A stretch of DNA of 64,000 nt from Paraburkholderia ultramafica (lineage in GTDB: Bacteria; Pseudomonadota; Gammaproteobacteria; Burkholderiales; Burkholderiaceae): positions 124,001-188,000 of the forward strand of contig NZ_CADIKK010000006.1 of assembly GCF_902859915.1 (NCBI RefSeq), read 5' to 3'. A program made the translations under genes and the position numbers. The notes below the pieces were generated by a model, which did not search any database, was not told the DNA's origin, and was given only the letters and a program-made list of their open reading frames with translations. Shown one piece after another: positions 10,100 to 19,955 of this stretch. The stretch's first letter is position 1. Every line of letters starts with the position of its first letter.

Positions 10100-10189
10100 C
10101 ATCGGTTGCAACAGTTCTGCAACCTCCGCTGTCTCCTCCACCTCCTCCTTTGGTGGATTAAACCCGAACCACTCGTTCGGGTTTTTTTT
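10100..10189 (+). ncRNA. Candidate small RNA with anti-Shine-Dalgarno-like loop
   Basis: This is an inferred 90-nt transcript. A first hairpin pairs GGTTGCA (10104-10110) with TGCAACC (10118-10124). A second pairs CCACC (10138-10142) with GGTGG (10152-10156), exposing a loop of TCCTCCTTT. Together with its flank, CACCTCCTCCTTT closely resembles the 3' end of 16S rRNA, and a further CTCCTCC lies just upstream. A terminator closes the unit: ACCCGAAC and GTTCGGGT with eight T. It would be an Hfq-type trans-acting RNA able to pair with ribosome sites; this role is inference. No name is assigned. An alternative is an independent leader of rplM, but the terminator argues against that. Confidence 0.72.
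10162..10189 (+). terminator. Terminator of the candidate small RNA
   Basis: An eight-base-pair stem with loop CACTC is followed by eight T, a strong intrinsic terminator. Confidence 0.85.
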
Positions 10190-10310
10190 CGCCCGTGCTG
10201 TTGCCACGTGCTTATCTCGCGCCGAGACCGATTTGGGACACATGAGGGCGCTAAATGGTACCCGCTGCTGGCCGAATCGCCCGGCCGGTTTCGCAAAACT
10301 CCGGTACGTT

Positions 10311-10340
10311 TTGACTTGCTGTAGCAAATTCCTTTATAAT
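10311..10340 (+). promoter_or_regulatory. Promoter of rplM-rpsI
   Basis: TTGACT at 10311-10316 and TATAAT at 10335-10340 are 18 bases apart. The resulting leader is about 115 bases, long enough for autogenous control by L13, as known for E. coli rplM, but I see no specific motif. Confidence 0.75.
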
Positions 10341-10461
10341 TCAGGGCTTTTCCGCATCCGCGCCCGCGGAGGAAGAACCAGGGAGAGCCTGCACGCGCCT
10401 CGATGCGCACACTACAAGCAGGAAAAAACACATTGGGCGCAGCAATTTTTTTGGATCGATC

Positions 10462-10890
10462 ATGAAGACGTTTTCCGCAAAAGCCCATGAGGTGACGCGC
10501 GAATGGTACGTGATTGACGCGACGGATAAGGTTCTCGGGCGTGTCGCCAGCGAAGTGGCACACCGTCTTCGCGGCAAGCACAAGCCTGAATTCACTCCCC
10601 ACGTCGACACCGGTGATTTCATCATCGTTATCAACGCCGGCAAGCTGAAGGTCACGGGCAACAAGGCTACTGACAAGAAGTACTATCGCCACTCGGGCTA
10701 CCCGGGCGGTATCTATGAAACGACGTTCGGCAAGATGCAGGAACGCTTCCCGGGCCGTGCGCTCGAGAAAGCGGTCAAGGGCATGCTGCCGAAGGGCCCG
10801 CTCGGCTACGCGATGATCAAGAAGCTGAAGGTCTACGCTGACGCAACGCATCCGCATTCGGCGCAACAGCCGAAAGCGCTCGAGATCTAA
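10462..10890 (+). CDS. rplM: 50S ribosomal protein L13
   Basis: The 142-residue protein is the usual length of bacterial L13, an early-assembly protein of the large subunit. '[36 protein letters not shown]' style opening residues (for example [13 protein letters not shown]) and '[19 protein letters not shown]' followed by '[10 protein letters not shown]' are diagnostic. It is the first gene of the conserved L13-S9 operon; rpsI follows after 11 bases. The long leader between promoter and ATG may allow feedback control. Confidence 0.98.
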   Translation: MKTFSAKAHEVTREWYVIDATDKVLGRVASEVAHRLRGKHKPEFTPHVDTGDFIIVINAGKLKVTGNKATDKKYYRHSGYPGGIYETTFGKMQERFPGRALEKAVKGMLPKGPLGYAMIKKLKVYADATHPHSAQQPKALEI

Positions 10891-10901
10891 GGGGAGCCCA
10901 C

Positions 10902-11294
10902 ATGATCGGTAACTGGAATTACGGCACGGGCCGCCGCAAGAGCGCCGTCGCACGCGTCTTCATCAAGGCAGGCAAGGGCGACATCGTCGTGAACGGCAAG
11001 CCTATCGCCGATTACTTCTCGCGCGAAACGTCGCTGATGATCGTGCGTCAGCCGCTGGAGCTCACGAACCACGGCGCCACGTTCGACATCAAGGTCAACG
11101 TGACGGGTGGCGGTGAAACGGGTCAAGCCGGTGCGGTTCGCCACGGCATCACCCGCGCGCTGATGGACTATGACGCAACGCTGAAGCCGCAACTGTCGAA
11201 CGCAGGCTTCGTGACGCGTGACGCTCGTGAAGTCGAACGTAAGAAGGTCGGCTTCCACAAGGCACGTCGCAGGAAGCAATTCTCGAAGCGTTAA
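10902..11294 (+). CDS. rpsI: 30S ribosomal protein S9
   Basis: The 130-residue protein ends in [11 protein letters not shown], the conserved C-terminal tail of S9 whose last arginine touches the P-site tRNA. '[14 protein letters not shown]' at the start and '[15 protein letters not shown]' in the middle are family signatures. GGGGAG lies upstream of the ATG. It is the second and last gene of the rplM-rpsI operon and is followed by a strong terminator. Confidence 0.98.
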   Translation: MIGNWNYGTGRRKSAVARVFIKAGKGDIVVNGKPIADYFSRETSLMIVRQPLELTNHGATFDIKVNVTGGGETGQAGAVRHGITRALMDYDATLKPQLSNAGFVTRDAREVERKKVGFHKARRRKQFSKR

Positions 11295-11335
11295 TCGCTT
11301 CGGGCGCGAGCCGGCTGCAGGGCCGGTCCGCTGCA

Positions 11336-11372
11336 AAAGCCGCCAACGCTTTCGCGAAGGCGGCTTTTTTTA
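11336..11372 (+). terminator. Terminator of rplM-rpsI
   Basis: AAAGCCGCC at 11336-11344 pairs with GGCGGCTTT at 11359-11367 and is followed by a T run. Confidence 0.85.
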
Positions 11373-11562
11373 TGGTTGCGCGGCTCGGCCTCGCGGCGCC
11401 GGATTCGGCGCCGGAGCGGCGATCGTTCCCATTCAGGCAAGCCGGTGGCGGCAATCGCGCCATCCGTCGGTTTCCCGGGAAGAACCCATTGATTTTGTGG
11501 GCTTCAGCACGATATCGAGATCAGCCCTACAATAGCGGCTAGAAGCTTTTTGGAGAGTTCGA

Positions 11563-11928
11563 ATGAACGCAGTCACCGATACACCCGTGACCGAGATGCC
11601 CGCCCCCTTCGTTTTCACCGACGCAGCGGCTGACAAGGTCAAGCAACTGATCGAAGAAGAAGGCAATGCGGACCTCAAACTGCGCGTTTTCGTGCAGGGC
11701 GGCGGCTGCTCGGGCTTTCAGTACGGTTTTACGTTCGACGAAGCCGTCAACGAAGACGACACCGTCATGAACAAGGGCGGCGTCCAGCTGCTGATCGATT
11801 CGATGAGCTACCAGTACCTGGTCGGCGCTGAGATCGACTACAAGGACGACATCAACGGCGCGCAGTTCGTCATCAAGAACCCGAACGCTACGACCACGTG
11901 TGGTTGCGGTTCGTCGTTCTCGGTCTGA
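11563..11928 (+). CDS. erpA: Iron-sulfur cluster insertion protein ErpA
   Basis: The 121-residue A-type carrier delivers Fe-S clusters to target enzymes. The three cluster-binding cysteines are in place: C49 in [11 protein letters not shown], and C113 and C115 in TTCGCGSSF near the C-terminus. The length and '[18 protein letters not shown]' block favour ErpA over IscA or SufA. It is a single gene with its own terminator downstream, facing anmK. Confidence 0.95.
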   Translation: MNAVTDTPVTEMPAPFVFTDAAADKVKQLIEEEGNADLKLRVFVQGGGCSGFQYGFTFDEAVNEDDTVMNKGGVQLLIDSMSYQYLVGAEIDYKDDINGAQFVIKNPNATTTCGCGSSFSV

Positions 11929-11953
11929 TGGCCGGTTAGGCGACAGGTTGTAC

Positions 11954-11981
11954 AAGAAACGGGGCTTCGGCCCCGTTTCTT
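11954..11981. terminator. Bidirectional terminator between erpA and anmK
   Basis: AAGAAACGGGGC and its exact complement flank a TTCG tetraloop: a 12-bp perfect stem with A/T ends that can act on both converging genes. Confidence 0.85.
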
Positions 11982-12009
11982 ATTGTCCGTGCCGAATGCC
12001 GCGCGTCGT

Positions 12010-13140
12010 TCAGCGCGGGTAGATTGCCCCGAGCACGCGTTCAGCGGTAGCGCCGGTGACCGCTGGCAAATTGCCCGGCAGCCGCGCGACGCAGCGCATC
12101 GCCAGCCAGGCGAACGCCAGCGGCTCGACCTGGCTCGGCGGCACGCCGAGCGCATCGGTCGTCATCACGGGTACGCCGCTCACGCCGCTGTCCTCCAGCG
12201 CCTGCTGCAACGCCTTCAGAATCTCCGGATTGCGCGCGCCGCCGCCGCAGACATACACCGCCCTCGCGTCCGACGCGTGCCGCTCGATTTCGCGTGCGAC
12301 CGTCACGGCCGTCAGCGCGACGAGCGTCGCCTGCACGTCGGCTGGATCGAGCCCGGCGAACGGCTGGAGCTTCAAGCCGAGCCATTCGGCATTGAACAGG
12401 TCGCGGCCGGTGCTTTTCGGCGGCTGCTGCGAGAAAAACGGCTCGTCGAGCAACGCGTTCAGCAGCTTGCGATCTACCTGGCCGCCGGCCGCGAAATGGC
12501 CGTTCTCGTCGAACGGCTTGCCGAGATGGCGCTGCGCCCATTCGTCGAGCAACGCGTTCGCCGGTCCGCAGTCGAAGCCGCGCACGCTGCCAGTCGCGTT
12601 CAGGATCGTGATGTTGCTGATGCCGCCGAGATTGCAGACCACCCGCGTCTCGTTCTTGGCGCCGAACACCGTCGCGTGAAAAGCCGGCACGAGCGGCGCG
12701 CCCTGGCCGCCGGCCGCGACGTCGCGGCTGCGGAAATCGGCGATCACGTCGATGTGCATCATTTCCGCGAGCAGCGCGGGGTTGTTGATCTGCCGTGTAT
12801 AGCCTTTTTCCGGCCGATGCCGCACTGTCTGCCCATGCACCCCGATCGCACGGACCTCGTCGGCGGAAACGCGGCTGCCGCGCAGCAGTTCGTGGCAGCA
12901 CACCGTATAACGCGTGGCGAGCGCGTTGGCGGCCAACGCCTCGCGTTCGATCTCGTTGTCGCCCGGCTGTTGCAGCGCGAACAGCGCCTCGCGAATGCCC
13001 GCCGAGAAGCCGACAAACGCCTCGGCCAGCACCTCCGGCGGCTTTCCTTCGGCAAACCGGACGGCCACACCGTCCACACCATCCATGCTCGTTCCGGACA
13101 TCAATCCAAAGTAGACGCCGTCTGCGGGGTCTCGCGCCAC
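12010..13140 (-). CDS. anmK: Anhydro-N-acetylmuramic acid kinase
   Basis: The 376-residue enzyme phosphorylates and opens 1,6-anhydro-MurNAc released during cell-wall recycling, giving MurNAc-6-phosphate. The N-terminal '[12 protein letters not shown]' is the AnmK signature, '[13 protein letters not shown]' and '[12 protein letters not shown]' form the nucleotide and sugar site, and '[14 protein letters not shown]' is the C-terminal glycine loop. I chose the GTG at 13140 because AGGAG precedes it by about seven bases and the resulting length fits the family; the frame stays open to an ATG at 13314. It is divergent from tyrS. Confidence 0.93.
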   Translation of the reverse strand: MARDPADGVYFGLMSGTSMDGVDGVAVRFAEGKPPEVLAEAFVGFSAGIREALFALQQPGDNEIEREALAANALATRYTVCCHELLRGSRVSADEVRAIGVHGQTVRHRPEKGYTRQINNPALLAEMMHIDVIADFRSRDVAAGGQGAPLVPAFHATVFGAKNETRVVCNLGGISNITILNATGSVRGFDCGPANALLDEWAQRHLGKPFDENGHFAAGGQVDRKLLNALLDEPFFSQQPPKSTGRDLFNAEWLGLKLQPFAGLDPADVQATLVALTAVTVAREIERHASDARAVYVCGGGARNPEILKALQQALEDSGVSGVPVMTTDALGVPPSQVEPLAFAWLAMRCVARLPGNLPAVTGATAERVLGAIYPR

Positions 13141-13345
13141 GTTGCTGCTCCTGTCGATGGTTCGTTGCGATCCGTTGTAGCAGATTATCGGCGCAAGCGC
13201 GGTCGAAAATATGCGCCGCAACGCGATCGGCACCGTGCGTTGCGCACCAATCGCGCACGGTCGGCCGGCTTCTGGCTGCGTCATTGGGCGCCGCGGCGCG
13301 CATCTATGGGACAATCTCCTTTTTTTGCGACTTCACGTTTCCAGC

Positions 13346-14596
13346 ATGAGTACCGAGTCCACCAAGCCTAACCCCGCTTCCGCCTTTCCGATCACCGATG
13401 AAGTCCGTCACGCCCTCGCCGTCACCAGGCGCGGTGTCGACGAACTGCTGATCGAAGACGAATTCGCGCAAAAACTCGCGAAGAGCGCGGCGACCGCCAA
13501 GCCGCTGCGCATCAAGCTCGGGCTCGATCCGACCGCGCCTGACATCCACATCGGCCACACGGTCGTGTTGAACAAGATGCGTCAGTTGCAGGATCTCGGT
13601 CACACGGTGATTTTCCTGATCGGCGATTTCACGTCGCTGATCGGCGATCCGTCGGGCCGCAACGCAACGCGCCCGCCGCTCACGCGCGAGCAGATCGAGT
13701 CGAATGCGAAGACGTATTTCGAGCAGGCCGCGCTCGTGCTCGACCGCGACAAGACCGAGATCCGCTACAACAGCGAATGGTCGATGCCGCTCGGCGCCGA
13801 CGGCATGATCAAGCTCGCGTCGCGCTACACGGTGGCGCGCATTCTCGAGCGCGAAGATTTCACCAAGCGTTTCCAGGGCGGCGTGCCGATCTCGATCCAC
13901 GAGTTCCTGTACCCGCTGATGCAGGGCTACGATTCGGTCGCACTGAACGCGGACCTCGAACTCGGCGGCACGGACCAGAAGTTCAACCTCCTGGTGGGGC
14001 GTGAGTTGCAGAAGCAGTACGGCCAGGAACAGCAGTGCATCCTGACGATGCCGCTGCTCGAAGGGCTCGACGGCGTCGAGAAGATGTCGAAGTCGAAGAA
14101 CAACTACATCGGCATCAGCGAAAAGCCGACCGACATGTTCGGCAAGCTGATGAGCATTTCCGACGTGCTGATGTGGCGTTACTTCGAACTGCTGTCGTTC
14201 CGTCCGATGGAGGAAATCGCAGGCTTCAAGAGGGAGATCGACGCGGGCCGCAATCCGCGCGATTTCAAGGTGATGCTCGGCCAGGAAATCGTCGCGCGTT
14301 TCCACTCGCAAGCCGACGCCGAGCGTGCGCTCGAAGACTTCAATCATCGCGCGAAGGGCGGCGTGCCGGACGATATCCCCGCGGTGACGCTCGCCGGCGC
14401 GCCGCTCGCGATCGGCCAGTTGCTGAAGCAGGCCAACCTGGTGCCGTCGACCAGCGAAGCGCTGCGCAATATCGAGCAGGGCGGCGTGAAGATCGATGGC
14501 GCGACGGTGTCCGACAAGGGGCTGAAGGTCGAAGCCGGCGAGTACGTCGTGCAGGTCGGCAAGCGCCGCTTTGCTCGCGTCACGCTGACGGCCTGA
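13346..14596 (+). CDS. tyrS: Tyrosyl-tRNA synthetase
   Basis: The 416-residue class I synthetase charges tRNA-Tyr. The HIGH motif is seen in '[13 protein letters not shown]' and the KMSKS motif in 'EKMSKSKNN', with a C-terminal S4-type RNA-binding domain ending '[14 protein letters not shown]'. I set the start at ATG 13346 (MSTESTKPN); the frame is open upstream to 13211 but that part overlaps the promoter side of anmK. It is followed closely by dtd, which fits a tRNA quality-control pair. Confidence 0.96.
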   Translation: MSTESTKPNPASAFPITDEVRHALAVTRRGVDELLIEDEFAQKLAKSAATAKPLRIKLGLDPTAPDIHIGHTVVLNKMRQLQDLGHTVIFLIGDFTSLIGDPSGRNATRPPLTREQIESNAKTYFEQAALVLDRDKTEIRYNSEWSMPLGADGMIKLASRYTVARILEREDFTKRFQGGVPISIHEFLYPLMQGYDSVALNADLELGGTDQKFNLLVGRELQKQYGQEQQCILTMPLLEGLDGVEKMSKSKNNYIGISEKPTDMFGKLMSISDVLMWRYFELLSFRPMEEIAGFKREIDAGRNPRDFKVMLGQEIVARFHSQADAERALEDFNHRAKGGVPDDIPAVTLAGAPLAIGQLLKQANLVPSTSEALRNIEQGGVKIDGATVSDKGLKVEAGEYVVQVGKRRFARVTLTA

Positions 14597-14663
14597 TCGC
14601 CCGGTGATCACGCGGTGACAGCTCAGTGATGCGTCAAACCTTGCCATCAGAATCAAACAGCCG

Positions 14664-15122
14664 ATGATCGCGCTGATCCAACGCGTGCGGCGCGCCGAAG
14701 TGCGCGTGGCCGACCGGGTGACCGGCGCGATCGACGCGGGTCTGCTCGCGCTCGTGTGCGCCGAACGCGGCGACACCGAGGCGGCCGCCGACCGCCTGCT
14801 CGCCAAAGTGCTCGGCTACCGCGTATTCAGCGACGCGGCGGGCAAGATGAATCTCTCCGTGCAGAATCTCGACGGCGCCGGGCGCGCGGGCGGCCTGCTG
14901 CTCGTGTCGCAGTTCACACTGGCCGCGGACACCAACAGCGGCCTGCGTCCCAGCTTCACGCCGGCCGCGCCGCCGGATGAAGGCAAGCGGCTGTTCGACT
15001 ACTTCGTGTCGGCTGCGCGCGCGAAGCATCCGATCGTCGAGACGGGCGAGTTCGGCGCGGATATGCAGGTGTCGCTCGTCAACGACGGGCCGGTCACGTT
15101 CTGGTTGCAGACGAACGCCTGA
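14664..15122 (+). CDS. dtd: D-aminoacyl-tRNA deacylase
   Basis: The 152-residue enzyme hydrolyses D-amino acids from mischarged tRNA, notably D-Tyr-tRNA. Both catalytic motifs are present: SQFTLAADT around residues 87-95 and GPVTFWLQ near the C-terminus, the latter carrying the Gly-cisPro specificity loop. Normal family length. It sits 67 bases after tyrS on the same strand, so co-expression with tyrosyl-tRNA synthetase is plausible. Confidence 0.95.
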   Translation: MIALIQRVRRAEVRVADRVTGAIDAGLLALVCAERGDTEAAADRLLAKVLGYRVFSDAAGKMNLSVQNLDGAGRAGGLLLVSQFTLAADTNSGLRPSFTPAAPPDEGKRLFDYFVSAARAKHPIVETGEFGADMQVSLVNDGPVTFWLQTNA

Positions 15123-15247
15123 GCTTTATCGGCGTGTCATGCGCTTTCTACCGATTCCCGATGCGCGCGACCGCGCGTCTACCCTCCAGCCGTTTTTGCG
15201 ACAATAGCGGCTCGGCATAACCGGCGAACGGCGCCCACTTTCCTCTC

Positions 15248-15919
15248 ATGACTACGCAGATTCTGTTCATCCGGCACGGCGAGACCGACTGGAACCGCAT
15301 CAAGCGCATTCAAGGTCACATCGACATTCCGCTCGCGACGACTGGACTGGCCCAGGCGCAACGCCTTGCGCGCCGCATCGCCGACGAGGTGAAGCAGGGC
15401 GCCCGGCTCGATGCGATCTATTCGAGCGACCTGCAACGTGCGCAGCAAACCGCACAGCCTATTGCTGACGCGCTCGGCCTGCCGCTGCAATTGCGCGAGG
15501 GTTTGCGCGAGCGCTCCTACGGCGCTTTCCAGGGCCACGACAGCGATGAGATCGCGCTGCGTTTCCCCGATGAATATGCACACTGGCAAACCCGCGATCC
15601 CGGTTTCGCGCCGCCTGAAGGCGAGTCGCAGCGCACGCTCTACCATCGCGTGGTGCACGCGATCGAGCCGCTGGTTGCCGCGCATCCGGGCGGGCGGATC
15701 GCCTGTGTCGCGCATGGCGGCGTGCTCGACTGCGTGCGCCGCTTGGCGTGCGGCTTGCCGCTCGACGCGCCGCGCAATTACCCGTTGCTGAACACCAGCG
15801 TGAACGTCGTGGACTTCGATAATGGCAGCGCGACGATCGTGTCGTGGGCAGACGTCGCGCATCTCGGCGCGCCTGGCGCGGACGATGGTTTCGGGAAGGG
15901 CCCGGAACCGGGGCGTTGA
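15248..15919 (+). CDS. Histidine phosphatase family protein (phosphoglycerate mutase-like)
   Basis: The 223-residue protein starts with 'ILFIRHGETDWNRIKRIQGHIDIPL', the RHG catalytic motif of the histidine phosphatase superfamily with the phospho-accepting His, and has the second catalytic His in 'GGRIACVAHGGVLDCVRR'. 'SSDLQRAQQTAQPIADALGL' is also typical. Such GpmB/CobC-like proteins are phosphatases of uncertain substrate rather than true mutases. It follows dtd after 125 bases. Confidence 0.88.
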   Translation: MTTQILFIRHGETDWNRIKRIQGHIDIPLATTGLAQAQRLARRIADEVKQGARLDAIYSSDLQRAQQTAQPIADALGLPLQLREGLRERSYGAFQGHDSDEIALRFPDEYAHWQTRDPGFAPPEGESQRTLYHRVVHAIEPLVAAHPGGRIACVAHGGVLDCVRRLACGLPLDAPRNYPLLNTSVNVVDFDNGSATIVSWADVAHLGAPGADDGFGKGPEPGR

Positions 15920-16019
15920 TCGAAGCAGCGCTGCGGTCCGGGCGGAGTCGCCTCGCGTGAGCGCGCCGGCTTGCCATGTGCGCTTAGGCCGTGCAGTTAG
16001 CGCGTGCAAGTAGCCCGCG

Positions 16020-16958
16020 TCAATCCGGTTCGCGCGCGGCGGCTACGCGACGGCGCGCCCGTTTCGATATGCCATTCACCAGCGCCCAGCGGATCACCGG
16101 CGCAACGACGCGCACGCCGGGCCGCGCGAGCGTACGGCGCAGCACCGCATGGCGTTCGAATCCCAACATGGTCTGCGCCCAGTCCGGCAGGAGATCGATG
16201 CCGGCGTTGAGCATCAACATGCCGGCGGGCCGCATCGAAACGCTCGGCGCGGGCGCGTTCATCAGAATCCTCACCACTTCGCGAGTGCGCTCGCTTGCCA
16301 CCAACGCGGGCTGCATCGCCAGCAGGTAAGCATCGATCTCGACGCGCGAGCGCGGAATGTTCGAAGCGCCGAGCATCTCGGCGATGCGCGCGGTTTCCGC
16401 GAAGTACTGATCCTGCGCGGCAACGGGCAACAGCGGATTCACATAGCGTAGGTGCGCGGTCATGAAACTCGACACCTCGGCGACATGCACCCACGTCAGC
16501 AGCGCGGGTTCGCTCGCACGATACGGCTGCCCGTCCGGTGCAACGCCGCTTACATCCAGATGGATGCGCTTGACGCGTTCGATCAGCGCCAGCGCATCCT
16601 GCCGGTTGCCGTACGTCGTGCCGGCGATGAAGGTCGCGGTGCGGCGCAAGCGCCCGAGAATATCGGTGCGGAAGGTCGAATGGTCCCACACGCCGGCCAG
16701 TGCTAACGGGTGCAATGCCTGAAGCAGCAGCGCGCTGATGCCGCCTGTCATCATCGACGTGAAGTCGGCGTGGACTTTCCAGCACACGGAGTCCGGGCCG
16801 AAGAGCCCCGGATCTCCCGGCGGCGATGAGTAGTCGAGCATGGGGCCGCTGCCGCTCGTCAGATGCGTGATGCCGGCGGCCAGCCTGGAACGGAGCCTGT
16901 GTGTGAGCCGCCGCGAGAGACCGCTGGATGAGCCGGGTTGCCTCGTCTGGTCGGACAT
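16020..16958 (-). CDS. Oxygenase MpaB family protein (DUF2236)
   Basis: The 312-residue protein reads as a DUF2236/MpaB-like, probably haem-containing, oxygenase: 'PGDPGLFGPDSVCWKVHADFTSMMTGGISALLLQALHPLALAGVWDHS' style residues (key parts ALLLQALHPLALAGV and DHSTFRTD) and 'EPALLTWVHVAEVSSFM' are the family blocks with conserved histidines. Substrate is unknown; fungal MpaB cleaves a prenyl chain, and bacterial latex-clearing proteins are relatives. It lies immediately after ruvB on the same strand but has no evident link with recombination. Confidence 0.85.
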   Translation of the reverse strand: MSDQTRQPGSSSGLSRRLTHRLRSRLAAGITHLTSGSGPMLDYSSPPGDPGLFGPDSVCWKVHADFTSMMTGGISALLLQALHPLALAGVWDHSTFRTDILGRLRRTATFIAGTTYGNRQDALALIERVKRIHLDVSGVAPDGQPYRASEPALLTWVHVAEVSSFMTAHLRYVNPLLPVAAQDQYFAETARIAEMLGASNIPRSRVEIDAYLLAMQPALVASERTREVVRILMNAPAPSVSMRPAGMLMLNAGIDLLPDWAQTMLGFERHAVLRRTLARPGVRVVAPVIRWALVNGISKRARRRVAAAREPD

Positions 16959-16983
16959 TCTGTTCGGCCTCGCTACGTGTGGC

Positions 16984-18048
16984 TCACTTCGCGGCCGAGT
17001 CCCACAGGCCGGGCAGCGCGCTCGACGAGTCAGGCGCGGCGAGACCGAAATGCCGGTAGGTCAGCAGCGTGGCGACACGGCCGCGCGGGGTGCGCTGCAG
17101 GAAGCCTTGCTGGATCAGATACGGTTCGAGCACGTCTTCGATCGTGTCGCGTTCTTCGCCGATTGCCGCCGCCAGATTGTCGACACCGACCGGGCCGCCG
17201 TCGAACTTGTGCAGGATGGCTTCGAGCAGCTTGCGGTCCATCAGGTCGAAGCCGACGGCGTCGACGTCGAGCATTCTGAGCGCCGCATCGGCCACTTGTG
17301 CGGTGATGTTGCCGTCCGCTTTCACCTCGGCGAAATCACGCACGCGGCGCAGCAGGCGGTTTGCGATACGCGGCGTGCCGCGCGCGCGTTTGGCGATTTC
17401 GAGCGCGCCGTCCGGATGAATCTGCGCGTGCAACAGCGACGCCGAACGCGTGACGATGCGCGCCAGTTCCTCGGCGTTGTAAAACTCGAGCCGCGCCACG
17501 ATGCCGAAGCGGTCGCGCAGCGGATTGGTCAGCATGCCCGCGCGGGTGGTTGCGCCGACCAGCGTGAACGGCTGCAGATCCAGCTTCACGCTGCGCGCGG
17601 CCGGCCCTTCGCCGATCATGATGTCGATCTGATAATCCTCCAACGCCGGGTACAGAATTTCTTCGACGACCGGCGAGAGCCGGTGGATTTCGTCGATGAA
17701 GAGGACGTCGTTGGCTTCGAGATTGGTCAGCAGCGCGGCGAGGTCGCCGGCGCGTTCGAGCACCGGTCCGGAGGTTTGCCGCAGATTGACGCCCATCTCC
17801 CGCGCGATGATGTGCGCGAGCGTGGTCTTGCCGAGGCCCGGCGGTCCGAACAGCAACACGTGGTCGAGCGATTCGGAACGGCGCCTGGCGGCTTCGATGA
17901 AGATTTCCAGCTGGCCGCGGATCTTTTCCTGCCCGACATATTCTTCGAGCTGGCGCGGGCGCAACGCGCGCTCGAACGCTTCTTCGTTCGGCGAGACGGG
18001 CGTGGCCGCGATGATGCGCTCGGCGGCGAGTTTGTCGGTTTCGATCAT
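16984..18048 (-). CDS. ruvB: Holliday junction branch migration ATPase RuvB
   Basis: The 354-residue AAA+ motor drives branch migration at Holliday junctions bound by RuvA. It has Walker A '[15 protein letters not shown]', Walker B 'LFIDEIHRL', sensor 'VGATTRAG' and the C-terminal winged-helix '[16 protein letters not shown]'. Normal length. It follows ruvA by about 76 bases on the same strand. Confidence 0.97.
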   Translation of the reverse strand: MIETDKLAAERIIAATPVSPNEEAFERALRPRQLEEYVGQEKIRGQLEIFIEAARRRSESLDHVLLFGPPGLGKTTLAHIIAREMGVNLRQTSGPVLERAGDLAALLTNLEANDVLFIDEIHRLSPVVEEILYPALEDYQIDIMIGEGPAARSVKLDLQPFTLVGATTRAGMLTNPLRDRFGIVARLEFYNAEELARIVTRSASLLHAQIHPDGALEIAKRARGTPRIANRLLRRVRDFAEVKADGNITAQVADAALRMLDVDAVGFDLMDRKLLEAILHKFDGGPVGVDNLAAAIGEERDTIEDVLEPYLIQQGFLQRTPRGRVATLLTYRHFGLAAPDSSSALPGLWDSAAK

Positions 18049-18124
18049 CTGGGCATTGTACCGCGCGCTGTCCGTTGCGAAACGCTACCCATCGCAGGTA
18101 CGGCGAACCCTGGAGGCTTGTATG

Positions 18125-18709
18125 TCAACCCTTCGACAACGCCTTCAACGCGAGCTTGATGCCCTCGGAAACGCCGGTGCCGGCCGGTACGTTCTTGACG
18201 GACGCCAACGCTTCTTTTTCGGAGTAGCCCAAGGCGAGCAGTGCGTTGAGGATATCGGACGCATGGTCGTCGGATGCAGACGCCGCCCCCGCCATCGCGC
18301 CCAGGTCGGCGCCGAGCTTGCCCTTCAGTTCGAGGAGCAGCCGCTCCGCCGTCTTCTTGCCGATGCCCGGCACGCGGGTCAGACGCGCCGCATCCTGCAT
18401 CGTGACCGTCTGCGCCAGCTCGTGGACGCTCATGCCCGACAGCACCGCGAGCGCCATGCGCGCGCCGATGCCGGAAATTTTCAGCAGTTCGCGGAAGGTC
18501 GAACGTTCCTCGGCGGTGCCGAAGCCGTACAGCAGATGCGCGTCCTCGCGCACGATCATCTGCGTGAGCAGCACGACGCGTTCGCCGTTCGACGGCAGGT
18601 TGTAGAACGTGCTCATCGGCACATCGACTTCGTAACCGACACCGTTGCAGTCGACGATTAGATGCGGCGGGTTTTTTTCCAGCAGAACGCCGGCAATGCG
18701 ACCGATCAT
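18125..18709 (-). CDS. ruvA: Holliday junction DNA-binding protein RuvA
   Basis: The 194-residue protein tetramerises on four-way junctions. It begins [27 protein letters not shown] residues (N-terminal OB domain), carries paired helix-hairpin-helix motifs ('[18 protein letters not shown]' and '[19 protein letters not shown]') and a flexible linker before domain III, which contacts RuvB ('[15 protein letters not shown]'). It lies between ruvC and ruvB in the usual order. Confidence 0.97.
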   Translation of the reverse strand: MIGRIAGVLLEKNPPHLIVDCNGVGYEVDVPMSTFYNLPSNGERVVLLTQMIVREDAHLLYGFGTAEERSTFRELLKISGIGARMALAVLSGMSVHELAQTVTMQDAARLTRVPGIGKKTAERLLLELKGKLGADLGAMAGAASASDDHASDILNALLALGYSEKEALASVKNVPAGTGVSEGIKLALKALSKG

Positions 18710-18789
18710 GGCGAATTCAATCTTGAGGGAAAGGGCGAGTGTAGCGCAGCGAGCGGGCGGCGCGTGATGCGTAATCCACCTATCCCGCG

Positions 18790-19332
18790 CTACCCAACCA
18801 AACGCCCACGCCTCACCCGCAGCCCCTTCTTCGCCAGCGAAGGTGCGATGCCGCCCAGCGTGCTCAGCGTCGTGCCGCCATGCGCGTGACAGATCGCCAT
18901 ACCGAGTGCGTCGGCGGCGTCGGTGCCGGGTACGCCGGACAGGTTGAGCAGCCGCACCACCATCTGCTGCATCTGCTCCTTGGTCGCGCGTCCATAGCCG
19001 ACTACGGCCTGCTTCAATTGCAGCGCCGTGTATTCGGCGACCGGCACGCCGCTTGCGACGAGCCCGCAGATCGCCGCGCCGCGTGCCTGGCCGAGCAGCA
19101 ATGTGGATTGCGGATTGACGTTGACGAACACTTTTTCGATCGCCGACTGATCCGGCGAATGCTGACGGATCAGCGTCGAGATGCCTTCGAAGATGGTGCC
19201 CAGGCGCGACGGCAGATCGGCGTTGGCGGTTTTGATGACGCCGCTCGCGACATAGCTGAGCGTGTGGCCGCTTTGGTCGATCACGCCGAAGCCGGTTACG
19301 CGCAGGCCGGGGTCGATGCCGAGAATTCTCAT
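18790..19332 (-). CDS. ruvC: Holliday junction resolvase RuvC
   Basis: The 180-residue endonuclease cuts Holliday junctions symmetrically. '[19 protein letters not shown]' gives catalytic D7, '[14 protein letters not shown]' a catalytic glutamate, and '[17 protein letters not shown]' the last acidic residues. I placed the start at the ATG at 19332 that begins MRILGIDPG; the frame is open further upstream but the added residues look non-coding. First gene of the ruvC-ruvA-ruvB cluster. Confidence 0.96.
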   Translation of the reverse strand: MRILGIDPGLRVTGFGVIDQSGHTLSYVASGVIKTANADLPSRLGTIFEGISTLIRQHSPDQSAIEKVFVNVNPQSTLLLGQARGAAICGLVASGVPVAEYTALQLKQAVVGYGRATKEQMQQMVVRLLNLSGVPGTDAADALGMAICHAHGGTTLSTLGGIAPSLAKKGLRVRRGRLVG

Positions 19333-19460
19333 GAGGTGCCGCGGATGCGGTAAAAACCAGGTGTTTGCGATACTACAACAGGCGCGCCGCAAGGCGGCCG
19401 GCGGACGGCGGTGCCGGCGGAATAAAAGCTGCTGCACGCGTGGCGAGGAGGCAAACGCAG

Positions 19461-19700
19461 ATGGAGCGCTATCGGAATCTCAGCGGCGACTCGGGCATCG
19501 ATGCGTACGAAATCGGCGACGATTTCATCAAGGTTCGCTTCAGGCCGGGCGTCGTGTATTGGTACACGGAGGGGAGTGTCGGTGCTCGTCACGTCGCCGT
19601 GCTGAAGCGTCTCGCGCGGCGCGGGCAGGGGCTTGGCACGTACATCAGCCAGCATCCGGATGTGAGAGAGGGCTACGCGAGAAAAGAGCCGGACGACTGA
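19461..19700 (+). CDS. Small KTSC-like domain protein
   Basis: The 79-residue protein has the look of a KTSC domain: '[24 protein letters not shown]' type residues (here [17 protein letters not shown], then [11 protein letters not shown]). The canonical KTSC residues are only partly preserved, so the family call is tentative. No signal peptide or membrane segment. It is divergent from ruvC. After the stop, the same strand stays open in another frame with Lys/Arg-rich sequence that I judge non-coding. Confidence 0.6.
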   Translation: MERYRNLSGDSGIDAYEIGDDFIKVRFRPGVVYWYTEGSVGARHVAVLKRLARRGQGLGTYISQHPDVREGYARKEPDD

Positions 19701-19836
19701 ACGGCGCGGAGCGGAGCAAGCGTGCAGAGCGCGTGACGAGAGTGCAAAAAGCGCGCAAAAAACGGCCAGACAAAACAGCGACGAGGCACGGACAAAGCAA
19801 ACGAACGCGCCTGAAAAGCGGCCAAAAAAGCGGTCC

Positions 19837-19880
19837 AAAAAAGAAAACGGCCCAGCGGAAAACTCCACCAGGCCGTTTCT
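19837..19880 (-). terminator. Terminator of purH
   Basis: On the minus strand AAACGGCC (19878-19871) pairs with GGCCGTTT (19852-19845) and is followed by a long T-rich tract (A-rich on the plus strand at 19836-19847). Confidence 0.7.
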
Positions 19881-19955
19881 CTCAAACCAGTTCTCTCAAG
19901 CTGATCCAGCGACCGCCGCCTTACCACCAGCCAGCCGTCGCCCGCCAAGCCCGAA

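Noticed and set aside
10085..10327. Minus-strand frame across the small RNA (80 codons)
   Set aside because: It reads through the terminator hairpin and promoter of the small RNA and has no ribosome site; the non-coding reading explains the structure better.
19701..19955. Lys/Arg-rich open frame running on beyond the KTSC-like gene
   Set aside because: It is in a different frame from the gene, has no start with ribosome site, and its composition follows from A-rich intergenic DNA including the purH terminator.
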